Source: Sphingobium estronivorans (GTDB lineage: Bacteria > Pseudomonadota > Alphaproteobacteria > Sphingomonadales > Sphingomonadaceae). From it: a DNA stretch of 64,000 nt. Both the position numbers and the translations under genes were made by a program. Within the stretch, counting starts at the first letter, position 1, and every line of letters starts with the position of its first letter. The stretch lies in assembly GCF_008692605.1 (NCBI RefSeq), contig NZ_LFCT01000022.1, positions 39,062 to 103,061 of the forward strand. The letters are read 5' to 3'. This document shows positions 1 to 9,370 of the stretch, one piece after another. The notes below the pieces were generated by a model. The model searched no databases and had not been told where the DNA came from. It was given only the letters and a program-made list of their open reading frames with translations.

Positions 1-712
1 TCCCGGTCGAGATTTGCTCCTGGTCAGGCGCGAGGCGGCTGAGGCTCTGGGCATAATCGTATGAAATATGTCCCCGCAAACCAGCCGCAATCTGCCCGGC
101 AACACCGGCCCGAACCGAGATGGCATTACGCAGGTCAAAACCCTGGGGGTCACCGGCAATGGTATAGGAGAGATCGGCAAAGGGGGTGAAACGGCCGAAG
201 CTTTTCGCCAGCTCGGCTCCCATCATATAATCTGGCTTGCCGGTCCCCAATTTCTTGCGCTGCGACGCCGTCGGCAATTTCACCTGCCCCATCAGGGTAA
301 GCCCGACGCCTGAAAGGGGCACGAGATAGGACGCGCCCAGTCGCAGATCCCCCAGCCCTTCGCGACGCACGCGGGTCGCCGGTTGGCTTGGATCAACAAT
401 GATAGGAAGGCCAAACAGCCCACCACCGCCGCCCACGACATTGGCAGGAGCATCAATTCGCAGATAGGGCAGCGTCGCGGTGAATTGGAAGCGGCCTGTC
501 GCGACGCGCAAATTCGTCGGAATAGATGTGGTTTCGACCTTTTGCGCTGTGCCAAAGGTCCCGTCCTGATATTCAATCCCCGTCGAAAGCTCGGCGCCCG
601 TGCCCATCGGCGTCCGCCGGGTCACGGTGGATTGGTCCCCTATTTGGTCCGCCGCCCCTGCGGGTGAGGCGATCGCCAGAGTGGCTATTGCGGCCGATAT
701 GAAATGACGCAC
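1..712 (-). CDS. Outer-membrane beta-barrel/transporter-like protein, cut by window edge
   Basis: This open frame runs off the left end, so only about 237 N-terminal codons are present and the C-terminus is lost. I chose the GTG at 712 because GGGAG lies six bases upstream and the product then opens with a good Sec signal peptide (RHFISAAIATLAIA, cleavage near SPAGAA). The mature part is rich in Gly and aromatic residues in alternating strands (for example FGRFTPFADLSYTIAG and AAGLRGHISYDYAQSL) and contains no cysteine, as expected of an outer-membrane barrel of the phenol-degradation meta-pathway/transporter type. Function and substrate cannot be told from the fragment. It reads away from the PIN/HTH pair, across a long spacer. 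Confidence 0.6.
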   Translation of the reverse strand, partial: MRHFISAAIATLAIASPAGAADQIGDQSTVTRRTPMGTGAELSTGIEYQDGTFGTAQKVETTSIPTNLRVATGRFQFTATLPYLRIDAPANVVGGGGGLFGLPIIVDPSQPATRVRREGLGDLRLGASYLVPLSGVGLTLMGQVKLPTASQRKKLGTGKPDYMMGAELAKSFGRFTPFADLSYTIAGDPQGFDLRNAISVRAGVAGQIAAGLRGHISYDYAQSLSRLAPDQEQISTG

Positions 713-1370
713 GAATTGCTCCCACGCTTGATGCTTCGGGTGGGAAACGGTCGGTGTGGGCACTTTAATCCATGCCGCATCGTCGCCGAGGGCTTCACTC
801 GCCTGTCGGTCCCTCATCCGAAAGAGATTTCGGAGCTGCGCGGCATGGCAGCAGGCCACAGAAGCAGCATGTTCACGCCAAGACAGGCTCCTGCCAGTTC
901 GCGCCAAGCGAGAAGCCAACAAGCTATTTGCTGTTAACAAAATGCTGTTTCATGATCATCAACGCGGGTAGTGTGGAGCAGACGATCGTCAACGCCGATC
1001 CGCGGACAGCGTCACAGGCTCAGCCGGACGGGCGCCAGCCACCTTCATTTTTCCTGAACTGCTTAATATCACCGTAGGTGGGCAAGCCTTGTGATCGGAA
1101 CGTCAGTGATTGTAGCTGGGTCGCCTTCCGCGATCACATCGCGTTTCGCAGAGCTTCAACCGCTACAACCGGTCAATCAGCTTTGCTTTGTGCAAGGCGT
1201 CCGTCGGAACCCCATGTGACGAAACCTCTGAGTCATCTCCGCTCTGTCAGAGGTTTCGTCACATGCCATCCTGCCTTTCGGAACACCAAGCGGACACAGC
1301 GTGACCATGATCCTAGGGCCATTGTGCAAAACGGTTAGGTCGTCGTTCCGTCAGCAGCCATTTAAAAATT
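713..1370. other. Non-coding spacer with a perfect inverted repeat
   Basis: I see no convincing gene here. The short frames have poor codon use and no ribosome binding site. It lies upstream of the outer-membrane gene and downstream of the PIN toxin gene. The only clear structure is the 18-bp perfect inverted repeat described separately. Confidence 0.5.
1214..1264. repeat. Perfect 18-bp inverted repeat with 15-base spacer
   Basis: The left arm ATGTGACGAAACCTCTGA (1214-1231) and right arm TCAGAGGTTTCGTCACAT (1247-1264) are exact reverse complements around a 15-base spacer. There is no T-run, so it is not a standard intrinsic terminator. It could be a recombinase site, an operator or a structured DNA element. 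It sits about 1.2 kb from a tyrosine recombinase gene, but no direct link is visible. Confidence 0.7.
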
Positions 1371-1967
1371 TCAAAGTGACCCCACATGCGGCCGGAGAGC
1401 ATCGACGGTGGCCACCAATCCAGCTGCCTCCATGTCCAGCAAAAGGTCATGGGCCGATTTTTCGGGCCTGCGGAAGCGCTCACGCATTCGGCGAATAGCC
1501 GCGACGGCGCGGCCGGTATCGAGCGCGATGGTATCGGCGATAAAGTCGTCCGACGACCGGGCTTCCAGGTTCAGGCTAGCCAGCAGGGCGTCAGGAAAGT
1601 CCTTGAGATTCTCCGTCACGATCGCGGCGGCCTGGGTCTTTACAGCTGCGGCGAGCACATGCGCATCGTCTGGATCCGGCAGTGCCGCCGCCAGTGGAGT
1701 GAGATGCGCGAAATCAATAACCTCCGCCTCCCCAAATGCCTGACGCATTCGAGAAATCTGGGCAGCTGCCATTTCCTCTGCCTCAGCCTGAAACCGACCC
1801 TTGCTGACGAGTATCTTCGCGATGGCTCGGCCCGTTTCCTCAAGAACCGGCGCAGACCACCGAATTCGGAAGAAGTCCGCTTCCGCCAATGTCAGCAACA
1901 GGTTTCGGCGCAGCACGCTGGCGAGCGTGCAGGCATCGACGAAGGCTGTGTAGCGATTGGCGAACAA
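1371..1967 (-). CDS. PIN-domain toxin (VapC-like ribonuclease)
   Basis: A 198-residue PIN-domain protein, the toxin half of a toxin-antitoxin pair, expected to be a metal-dependent ribonuclease. Visible PIN features are the N-terminal acidic strand FVDACTLA, a central acidic region and the C-terminal DPDDAHVLAAA motif followed by AAIVTENLKDFP. It begins with TTG directly after the antitoxin gene. The antitoxin stop, one CCC codon and this TTG are in the same frame, so the toxin is probably made by termination-reinitiation or weak readthrough. It is longer than a typical 130-residue VapC, with an extra C-terminal helical part. The neighbouring HTH protein is the likely antitoxin. Confidence 0.75.
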   Translation of the reverse strand: MFANRYTAFVDACTLASVLRRNLLLTLAEADFFRIRWSAPVLEETGRAIAKILVSKGRFQAEAEEMAAAQISRMRQAFGEAEVIDFAHLTPLAAALPDPDDAHVLAAAVKTQAAAIVTENLKDFPDALLASLNLEARSSDDFIADTIALDTGRAVAAIRRMRERFRRPEKSAHDLLLDMEAAGLVATVDALRPHVGSL

Positions 1968-1970
1968 GGG

Positions 1971-2429
1971 TCAGAACAATTCGGCGTCGGTCGCCGCCAG
2001 ATCGTCTAGCGCCTTGGACCGCAACCCGTCCCGCTCCCGCTTATAAGCGAACAGATCCTCAGCGCGCACGCGGCGGTGGCGCCCGACCAATGTGTGGGCG
2101 ATCTCCTTTCTATCCAGAAGGGAGATGAGATAGGGCCGCGATACGTTGAGCACGTCAGCCGCCTGCTGGGTCGTGAGCATCTGGCTGATTGGCACGAGGG
2201 TGACGGCGTCCCCTTTGCCGATGTGCCGGAGCAGCTCCATCAGCAGCTGAGACATGGCGGGCGTCAGCGTGATCTCGGTAGGGGTCTTGTCCCCCTCTTC
2301 CAGGAGACGCAGTTTCGCATCGCCGGCGGCATGCGCGGCGATGATTTTCCGAAGCTGATTGGCGGCATCCTTCTCACCCGCCGAGGGCAGGCGGCTTCCG
2401 ATTTCTTCCGCAAAGGCGGGCATGGTCAT
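1971..2429 (-). CDS. HTH (excisionase-family) antitoxin
   Basis: A 152-residue protein whose second half carries an excisionase/MerR-like helix-turn-helix (TTQQAADVLNVSRPYLISLL at about residues 86-105, followed by LVGRHRRVRAEDL). Such proteins are frequent antitoxins to PIN toxins. They bind and neutralise the toxin and probably repress their own promoter. The N-terminal half has no recognised domain. The gene is the first of the two-gene unit and is followed by the PIN toxin after only one codon, which supports the assignment. The stop TGA is in frame with the toxin. Confidence 0.7.
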   Translation of the reverse strand: MTMPAFAEEIGSRLPSAGEKDAANQLRKIIAAHAAGDAKLRLLEEGDKTPTEITLTPAMSQLLMELLRHIGKGDAVTLVPISQMLTTQQAADVLNVSRPYLISLLDRKEIAHTLVGRHRRVRAEDLFAYKRERDGLRSKALDDLAATDAELF

Positions 2430-2506
2430 GGCGCGTCTCCTCGCGCGCTATATAGTCAGTAATCGCAGAAAACGCAACCATCGAAGCAAACGAAGCGGGA
2501 ACAGCA

Positions 2507-4048
2507 CTAGCGGAGCTTGGAAAGCAGACGGCCAGCCGCACCATGCTCGGCAGCCAGATTGCGATTATAGCTGAGCGGCATTTTCGGCGATTTCCAACGC
2601 AGCGCGTCCATGATCCCGGCGATATCCTCACCGGCCGCGAACAGGTCATTCGTGATGCCGATACGCGTCGAGTGGGCACTGATCCCCTTGACCCACTGCG
2701 CCAGTTCTTCCTTGCTCAGATCCGGCAACAGCCCTGCGTCCCAGGCACTCTGGACGCGCGCCTTGAAAATATGGGTGACCGCCTGGGGCCGCAGCGCGGC
2801 GCTGCCCAGGGTTACGGCCGTCAACGGATCGATGCCCATGCGGTGCGAGGCCCTGGCCTCCGGCATCAAACGGGGCAGGCCCCATTGCGAAGCGGCTGCC
2901 TGCCGACGCGCCGCGGCCCGCGCCACCGCCGCGTCCTCCGGTTTCAACGGCTTGATGAACAGCCGCCGAAAGAGCGGCCCCTCCGTGATGTCCGAAACGT
3001 CCTGGAGGTCGGCCATCACCCTGATCCAGGCCTTCAACGCCAGAACGCTCCGCATCGAGAGGAACGCGGTGGCGCCCTCTCCCTGCTGATCCCCTTTGTG
3101 ACGCGGAATGTGAAGCAACCGGGTGTCGGGATCGCTGGACGGTCGGATATGGGCGATGTCAATCGCGACCAGTTCGGAGGCGCGCAGGCCCGTATCGTAC
3201 GCAACCGACAGCAACGCCCGGTCCCTCAGCCCCTTTTCGTCGCTGGCGCACCCGTCGAGCAGCGCTTTCAGGCTCATCCCTCGCGCGTCGCCGTCAAAAA
3301 CGTCGCTGACCGACCCCTTGTAGCGCAACGGTCGCGCCTGCCGCTGGGCGGTACCCAGTTCGCGGCGCAAGGCCTTGAGTGTCAGCGCGACCAGCTTGTC
3401 CTTGGTCGGGTCGGGCAGATCGAACAGCCGGTGGAAGGTCGCGATCGCCCAGAAGATGCGCGAGAGCGTTGCGGGTTTCGCTTTGGCTGCGCCGCCCTCC
3501 CCCGCCGCCCGAGCTTTGAGAAACGCGATCACCGAGGTGGGCTGCGCCGGCAGCGCGCTGACCCCTAACCCGCGGCATGCCTTGCCAAAGCCCGCCATGT
3601 CTGCGAGCAAAGCGCGGACGGTGTTGGTCGCCATGGCGGCCAGCGTCGCTTCGACCAGATCGAGATTGACGATGGGCCGGCCCGTGGTCGGGAGCATCGC
3701 CAGAGCGGCCTCGAACCGCTGGAGCGGGGTGCGTGCCTGCTCCGCCGCGCGCTCCGCCCTGCGCTGCGCGACATAGTGCTGGCGCGCGCCATAGGCCCAA
3801 CGCTGGCCCGGCGCCGGCAGCACCACGCTGGTCAGCCGAGGGCCCGGGGCGATCGCCAGCGGCGCGACCGGGCCAATCCCCGCAGTTGTGTCAGCTTCTT
3901 CGATGGCCAAGGTCGTACCATCCGGCTCCGACGCACTGGCAGCGCGGGTCGTGTGCTCCACCGATGGAACAGGCGTATGATCCGACTCGAAGGACGGATC
4001 GAGAAAGGCGCGCAGCCCGCGCAACGGTCGTTTGCCTTCGCCTGTCAT
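2507..4048 (-). CDS. Tyrosine recombinase / phage-type integrase
   Basis: A 513-residue site-specific recombinase. The C-terminal catalytic domain shows the box I arginine in DTGLRASELVAI, the box II HSTRIGITNDLF motif, and a probable nucleophile tyrosine in MPLSYNRNL near the C-terminus. A core-binding, SAM-like region (about residues 100-200) precedes it. The first 90 residues are a low-complexity extension. It would cut and rejoin DNA for integration, excision or multimer resolution. No attachment site or directionality factor was identified, though an 18-bp perfect inverted repeat lies at 1214-1264. The family is common on sphingomonad plasmids. Confidence 0.85.
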   Translation of the reverse strand: MTGEGKRPLRGLRAFLDPSFESDHTPVPSVEHTTRAASASEPDGTTLAIEEADTTAGIGPVAPLAIAPGPRLTSVVLPAPGQRWAYGARQHYVAQRRAERAAEQARTPLQRFEAALAMLPTTGRPIVNLDLVEATLAAMATNTVRALLADMAGFGKACRGLGVSALPAQPTSVIAFLKARAAGEGGAAKAKPATLSRIFWAIATFHRLFDLPDPTKDKLVALTLKALRRELGTAQRQARPLRYKGSVSDVFDGDARGMSLKALLDGCASDEKGLRDRALLSVAYDTGLRASELVAIDIAHIRPSSDPDTRLLHIPRHKGDQQGEGATAFLSMRSVLALKAWIRVMADLQDVSDITEGPLFRRLFIKPLKPEDAAVARAAARRQAAASQWGLPRLMPEARASHRMGIDPLTAVTLGSAALRPQAVTHIFKARVQSAWDAGLLPDLSKEELAQWVKGISAHSTRIGITNDLFAAGEDIAGIMDALRWKSPKMPLSYNRNLAAEHGAAGRLLSKLR

Positions 4049-4278
4049 CCAGTCCGCTCATATTGGTACAAATCGAAGGCAAAATCATAAACCAGACAGC
4101 ATTTTGGATCAATGATAACTGCCCTTATCACGGGTCCAATGTTTCAGATGCCACAGCAGGCTTTCTAAAAGCATCTTTCAGTTTAATTCTTGATGCGCTA
4201 GCCTAGAGAAACCGGCTATTTTTCTAATCCGACCGGATGGGATAAATCACGCAGATTTTGGGGATATTTCGGCGCAGA

Positions 4279-5319
4279 ATGACAGCTACAACCCCTCGCC
4301 TTCTCGACCCAGCCTTGCTCCTTGCCTATGCCGACGCGCAAACCGCGCTCGCACGGGTGGAAGAACGCCTCCGGCTCAGTCCCGTCCGCCTGCCCTGGAA
4401 GGCGCGCATGGCTCTGGCCGAGCGCCAAGCCCTTGCCGGGATCGACGCATATGAACTCCCCGAGGACGCGGTCACGATCGACGGCCGAGGACGAGCCATC
4501 ACCAGTGCATATGACTTGACCCATTGGAAGCACGCCATCGGCATGCCGATCACCCTGGATGCACTCATGACCGATCCCTCCGCCCTGCTGGCGTGGCTTG
4601 GAGCCGAAACCGGTCTTTCTGACCAGCCTGCCCCAGGCCGCCGCGAGCCGTGGGAAATGCACCCGGCGATCGAGGCCTGGAGCAAGGCCTGCCAAGCCCT
4701 CCCCCCCTCCCCTCCCCTGCTCCATGCCGGCCGGATCGCCGGGCTCTGGCGGCAGCTTGCGCCCCTTGCCCGCGGTGACCTTGTGGCCAGCTTGCTCATC
4801 GGCGACCGTTGGGGTCCGGGGCGCTGGAACGGATCGCAAGGTGGGCTGACAGCCCTCGGCCTCCAACGCGCTGGTGGTCCCTGGAAGATCGCTTCGGGCC
4901 TCGACCTCGACCACCTCTGGCTCGGAGCCATCGTCGCCGGGGCAAACGCCCATCTCGACCTGGAGGTGCAACTGCGGAGCTATGCGCAGCGGGCCGCTCT
5001 CCATCTTGCTGACCGCCGACGGCTCGGACGACTCAAGGACGTGATCCAGTTCGCGATGGCCCGTCCCTCCATCACTAGCAGCCAGGTCGCCAAGCGGTTT
5101 GGGCTGACTTCCGCCGGGGCGATCAAGCTGCTGGCAACCGCCGAGGCCGGGGGTCTACTTCTCGAGCGGACCGGTCAGGCGAGCTTTCGCAGCTACACGA
5201 TTCCGGTCAGCGGGGTAGCCCCCTCCCCCGCCCGATCTCGGCCGCCGGTCATCGAGCTCTTTGAGCCCACAATTTGGGATGGAGAGGGTGAAAATCACGT
5301 CCACTCAGAGCCTCTGTGA
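4279..5319 (+). CDS. RHE_PE00001 family protein (DUF1612 plus HTH)
   Basis: About 346 residues with the layout of the RHE_PE00001/DUF1612 family found on rhizobial and sphingomonad plasmids. An N-terminal half has DPALLLAYADAQTALARVEERL, a middle region contains GDRWGPGRWNGSQGGLTALG, and the C-terminus is a winged helix-turn-helix (SSQVAKRFGLTSAGAIKLL, then LLLERTGQASFRSY). It is probably a DNA-binding protein, but its role is unknown. I start at ATG 4279 rather than the upstream TTG at 4258 because the family begins near this point; neither has a strong ribosome binding site. It is divergent from the recombinase, sharing a 230-base AT-richer intergenic region. Confidence 0.75.
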   Translation: MTATTPRLLDPALLLAYADAQTALARVEERLRLSPVRLPWKARMALAERQALAGIDAYELPEDAVTIDGRGRAITSAYDLTHWKHAIGMPITLDALMTDPSALLAWLGAETGLSDQPAPGRREPWEMHPAIEAWSKACQALPPSPPLLHAGRIAGLWRQLAPLARGDLVASLLIGDRWGPGRWNGSQGGLTALGLQRAGGPWKIASGLDLDHLWLGAIVAGANAHLDLEVQLRSYAQRAALHLADRRRLGRLKDVIQFAMARPSITSSQVAKRFGLTSAGAIKLLATAEAGGLLLERTGQASFRSYTIPVSGVAPSPARSRPPVIELFEPTIWDGEGENHVHSEPL

Positions 5320-6073
5320 GAGCCAAAACGAGAGCGCCCTTTACCATTTGACCTGAACGATTTCGATGCGCCCTACGACCCTCTGAGGGCATTTTAGGGA
5401 TATTTCATGTTTTGTTCGCATTTCGCGCGTCTGAATTGCATGAAACTGGGCAGGGATGAGTGCTTGGCAGCCCGGTTCAACTGCGGTTTCGAGAACTTGG
5501 GATGATATTCGAGCATTGCATCGTGAGCAGCTTTGAAGAGGCCGTCAAATTGATGATGTCTCTCGACGAACCTGTTGGGACTGGTGCAGCTTCATAGGTG
5601 TGTCCCACCTAGTTTCGGCTAGACCGACTAGCATCGCATAGGAATGAATTTCGTCCCCCTCCCCACTTAGCGGGAATGTTCAGCATGCTGTTGCACATCC
5701 TCCGACCGCCGATGCTGACTTGCTTCACGCGGTCAGCCCCTGCAGCACGGAGCGGCGCGTTGATCAACTCAGCAGTGATAACCTGCTTGGCAAATGCAAA
5801 GACGTCATGCAGGGGCGGTATATTGCAATCGTCCAAATCGACTACGCGGTTCCCCAGGCGCGTTCATTGCGTACGCTTTTGGACCACTGATCGGGCCAAA
5901 TGGGTAACATCCCTGCCGAGCCTCAACCATCGAGAGCGGCGATGTGAGGGGAAGCGCGAGAGGCTTGATGAAAGTAATCTCTACAAAAAACTCAAACTCA
6001 GATCTCAGCGCCGCAGGCGCCACGGTTATGAGATTATGTAGAAGTTAGAGAGTTAAGAGATGACAGACCTGAT

Positions 6074-6100
6074 GCGAATCGTGCTGACTCCACGATTCGC
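6074..6100. repeat. 10-bp perfect inverted repeat in oriV
   Basis: GCGAATCGTG (6074-6083) and CACGATTCGC (6091-6100) are exact reverse complements around seven bases. The arm includes CACGATT, which matches the end of the iteron core, so it may be a RepA dimer site. Confidence 0.55.
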
Positions 6101-6118
6101 AGAATTTTGGGTCGGCGC

Positions 6119-6239
6119 GATGGCACGATAGATCATCTGTGATGGCACGTCCTAAGCGGCGCGATAGCACGATTGGGATTCCATGATAGCACGATTGCCC
6201 TAACTCGGAGCCCCGGCACCCTGGCTTTGATAGCACGAT
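6119..6239 (+). repeat. Direct iterons GATRGCACGAT
   Basis: Five forward copies: GATGGCACGATA (6119-6130), the partial GATGGCACGT (6141-6150), GATAGCACGATT (6163-6174), GATAGCACGATT (6185-6196) and GATAGCACGAT (6229-6239). Three successive starts are 22 bases apart (6119, 6141, 6163, 6185), which is two helical turns. This is the hallmark of initiator-binding iterons. Confidence 0.8.
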
Positions 6240-6351
6240 GAAGTCCACCCGTATTCCGGCCGCTATCGTGTCTAAACGCTGACTTTGAATCCATTTTTTC
6301 GTGGTTTCGGCAGTTCCCACCATTGCTAAATGTGGGTCGGGAACGACTCTG

Positions 6352-6416
6352 ACGTGCTATCGGGCACAAATTATTCGCCGATCCAAAAATGGTTTGTCCC
6401 CGCTCATCGTGCTATC
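6352..6416 (-). repeat. Inverted iterons
   Basis: ACGTGCTATC (6352-6361) and ATCGTGCTATC (6406-6416) are reverse-complement copies of the iteron core. Both are followed by a GGCAC-type extension (CGGGCAC, AGGCACC), so the longer unit on this strand is TCGTGCTATCAGGCACC. Confidence 0.65.
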
Positions 6417-7772
6417 AGGCACCCCTTCCGTTTTACTCGTCAACATCATTTCTTGCGCGTGCTGCTCCCTTTGTCCGGTACGGACAGATCGCATCCGGAG
6501 GGTTCCTTCGGCGCCGGTATCGCGAGACGGATACAGCCTCTCCTCTCCGGCTGTCGGATCGCGGGTCTCTGCGATTACTGGTTGGGTTCTGAATGAGGGC
6601 ATCAGTCTAATGAGAAACATTCGGTCCGTGAGGTGAATGTGCTGGAGGCTTACGGAGCATCGATTACCATCAATGGCAGTGTATTCGATGGGCGGCGCAG
6701 TGACGCTCGCATTCAGACGCTGTCATACCTGGGCATGTGCCAGCGCACGTGATGAAGCGAAAGATATGCGTAATGGCCTACTCGTAGGTCTGCCCTCCCC
6801 GAGCGCGCATCCATCAGGTTCATTTTTGAGACAAATATGCATAGTTGGTGATTGAGCGGCCACTCGCTCTACCGGTTTCAAAATGGTCGATCTCACCGAG
6901 AGTTCTGTGCTTTAGGGCAGGGCGCTCTCAAGTCAGGATGCGGGGGCACTGATTATGCAGCATCGTTCTGTTGGAGCCCCCTGCCCTTTCCGAGAAACTT
7001 CGGCAAGAATAACGATCGAGGAGAGAGGCGCTGTCCACAGTCGACGTGGAACCCACAGCGCCCAGTGAAATCCTCGCGACTAGTTGAGCGCACTCGCCTT
7101 GAGGCGGGGATCATCCAGTGCGGTCTTGCCGGCATGTGTGCAGAAGTTCATTGGGCTACCGCTACCAGCACGAGGGAGAGGCTCGCCAGCTTAGTGCGCA
7201 GGCTGGCGTGAAGAGCATCGCACCGCGTCACAAGAGAACGGATGCGCTTAGCTGACTTGCTGGTTCAAGTCTTCGCGAGCTCCTGTGCATGAAATGGCCC
7301 AGCATCAAACCCTCAAATTTCGAATGAGCGATTTTGGAGAGAAGCATTCTGTATGGGGGCAACAGCCCATATCAATTAACGCAAACCTTGAAGCGGATCA
7401 TCCACTGGGCGGCATAGATGGCTTTTGGAGGATCGTGTTGCCGAAGGCAACATTTCAGATAATTTATTGATAAAAAACGATAATATTGAATTTTGCGCTT
7501 TATCGTTCGATTGGGTCATAAATTTGTCAGCTGAGGTGGCAGATCCTCGGGTATCCGCGATACGCGACTGGACAGAAGTCACTATTTATCTGGCATATCC
7601 ACGGATATTGCGCACCGATTTCCAAATGGCCTTTCTCGGAAGCGTCATTGAAACCTCGTTCGTTATTCAAAGCCAGTAAGGGGCAATAACCGAGGGAGGG
7701 GAGGGGCATTCAGATTATTCTCTCCGTCGAACTGACTTCGTCCAAATCTCCAATGGAATCGCACACTCCCCC

Positions 7773-7898
7773 TCGTGCTATCAGGCACCGCCTTGAGAGC
7801 GGGGTAAGGGGTACTTTCTCAGAGGACATTGCCGACAGTTGGGCGTGGAGCGCTAGGGTAAAGTTGGGGTAATGGCGCTATCCGCGATAGCACGATAA
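7773..7898. repeat. Second iteron cluster near repA
   Basis: TCGTGCTATC (7773-7782), again followed by AGGCACC, is an inverted copy. GATAGCACGATA (7887-7898) is a forward copy preceded by GCGCTATCC, so it forms a small dyad. They lie just beyond the 3' end of repA and more than 1.3 kb from the first cluster. Confidence 0.6.
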
Positions 7899-8013
7899 AC
7901 CTTGAGCCGAGATCTAACCACGGTTGCCGACAGGCGTCTTTAAACGGAGAGGGGGAGGGACAATGTCGGTCCGACAGACCGTACCTCTGTCACCTGCTAG
8001 CCTTCTAAGTCGG

Positions 8014-9339
8014 TTAGCTACCGGGCAAGGTGTGCTTGTTCCGCTGGTGATGGCTTTTCATAAAAAAGTAGAAGCGCTTGGAATAATTCGCCGGAATTTC
8101 GGTAAGGTTGTTTGCAATATAATTGTCAAACCTTGCCATCAGGACGTCGAGGTCCCAGCCTGGGAAATCCCGGCGAATTGCGCTGTAGGTTTCCTGATCG
8201 ATTACATCTTGTGCTCGGGTTCCGCGGCGCCGGGTCGCCGGTTTCTCAGATGAACGAGGGGTAGGGGAGGGCGAAAGAGTTTTTGCCCCTTGTGAAGACA
8301 CGCGAAAGCCATTTGCCGTACTGGCAACCAAGGCTGCCATGTCGGCGGGGGAAACGAGATCCTCGGGATCCATCACCGTTTCTGCAAGGCGTTTACCGGA
8401 GCTGCGCAGTTGTGTGGCCGGCACAACCTCTCGTTTTAGTTCAGCCGAGGAAGGGGCTGGCAGAACTTGCTGAGGCTTTGCGCTCCCCTGCCAGTCTTTG
8501 CGCATCACCATCCAAAGCTTTGGATTGGCCGACTTCTCCTCCAGCACTTCGATATGCAGTTCGGGCAGGGCATCTGCACGCGCAATGGCCAGCAGCGACG
8601 CCTTGAACTTGGCTGACGTTTGTTCGCTACCACTCTTCTGAAGAAGTGTGTCGAAACCGATAGTAAAGCCTTCCGAACCATTACCCCCGGCATGCTTGCG
8701 CGCAGCTCGATACAGCCAGCGCTCGATCCCGCCCTTGAGATCGAAATAAGCCGGATCAACCGACAAGACCGATTTTTGGTCAAGGACGCCGTCGAAGAAC
8801 CATTTTGCAAGTGTTACTTCGATGCATAGGACTTTATTGCGTCGCTCGTCGATCAGCTGGGTCCAACTATCGATCCACGAGAAGGTCACTTCCCTGGATT
8901 TGCCCTTCGCGCAAATGTTCGTCTTGATTGTCGTGGCCTGCAGCCGATCGAGCGCGTCGCGCAACCGCTCATAGGCTCTCCCGGATGTATCACGGCGGAT
9001 CAGCTTCATGATATCCGCAGGATGGACGCGGATCGTGGGAGACAAGTGGTTCGAGCGCTGTCGCTGCTCGTTCAGATAGGATGCGAAGAAGATCATGATG
9101 TCCGCGTCCCATATAGTCGCCATCCCGTAGTGCGGGTTGGCGGAAACATGGACGCTCACCTGGCCATTAGGACTCAGATATTGGATCGGCTTCACGCGCT
9201 TCTTCGCTAGCGAGAAGAACGGGCGTTGCATAGTCTCCTGATAGTCGCGCAAAGACATGTCCCCGAAGTCCGGCAAGGGCGTGAACATCTCAAAACTGAG
9301 CTGTACCTGCCGGCCAAGACTAGGGGGGGATTCCACCAT
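8014..9339 (-). CDS. repA: Plasmid replication initiator protein A
   Basis: A 441-residue initiator of the RPA/Rep_A family (pfam10134 type), which binds iterons and opens the origin. Recognisable segments include RPFFSLAKKRVKPIQYL near the N-terminus, MATIWDADIMIFFASYL, the winged-helix region SGRAYERLRDALDRLQATT, and DLKGGIERWLYRAARKHAGG. The last 130 residues are polar, low-complexity and probably flexible, ending in a short helical part. It is transcribed toward the iteron region at 6.1-7.9 kb and lies just downstream of the parAB pair, giving the order parA-parB-repA on one strand. A dyad at 9371-9393 in front of it may control it. Confidence 0.85.
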   Translation of the reverse strand: MVESPPSLGRQVQLSFEMFTPLPDFGDMSLRDYQETMQRPFFSLAKKRVKPIQYLSPNGQVSVHVSANPHYGMATIWDADIMIFFASYLNEQRQRSNHLSPTIRVHPADIMKLIRRDTSGRAYERLRDALDRLQATTIKTNICAKGKSREVTFSWIDSWTQLIDERRNKVLCIEVTLAKWFFDGVLDQKSVLSVDPAYFDLKGGIERWLYRAARKHAGGNGSEGFTIGFDTLLQKSGSEQTSAKFKASLLAIARADALPELHIEVLEEKSANPKLWMVMRKDWQGSAKPQQVLPAPSSAELKREVVPATQLRSSGKRLAETVMDPEDLVSPADMAALVASTANGFRVSSQGAKTLSPSPTPRSSEKPATRRRGTRAQDVIDQETYSAIRRDFPGWDLDVLMARFDNYIANNLTEIPANYSKRFYFFMKSHHQRNKHTLPGS

Positions 9340-9370
9340 TTCCTAAATCGCTCGAACGCTAAAAGCCGCA

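Larger units (their letters stand above)
5320..8013. other. Probable vegetative replication origin region (oriV), no supported gene
   Basis: About 2.7 kb downstream of repA without a credible gene. Frames are short, lack ribosome binding sites and show no recognisable families. It holds copies of GATAGCACGAT in two clusters, in both orientations, an exact 10-bp inverted repeat whose arm contains CACGATT, an AT-rich stretch at about 7450-7530 suited to strand opening, and two purine tracts (7692-7706, 7946-7960). This is the expected build of an iteron-controlled origin used by the RepA protein next door. Confidence 0.7.

Noticed and set aside
4700..4722. C-rich run in the RHE_PE00001-type gene, a purine tract on the other strand
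   Set aside because: It lies inside a coding region (Pro codons) and not before a minus-strand start, so I did not count it as a purine element.
4216..5004. Long minus-strand frame opposite the RHE_PE00001-type gene
   Set aside because: It is a shadow of the GC-rich plus-strand gene, with no family resemblance and no ribosome binding site.
5609..5836. Short minus-strand frame in the oriV
   Set aside because: It has a few protein-like runs but no ribosome binding site, no family and poor codon use; I could not support a gene or transposase remnant.
7285..7679. Short plus-strand frames near the AT-rich part of the oriV
   Set aside because: AT-rich, no ribosome binding site and no family; more likely part of the origin.
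7692..7960. Purine tracts at 7692-7706 and 7946-7960
   Set aside because: They resemble the element but are not followed by a supported plus-strand gene; they may belong to the origin.
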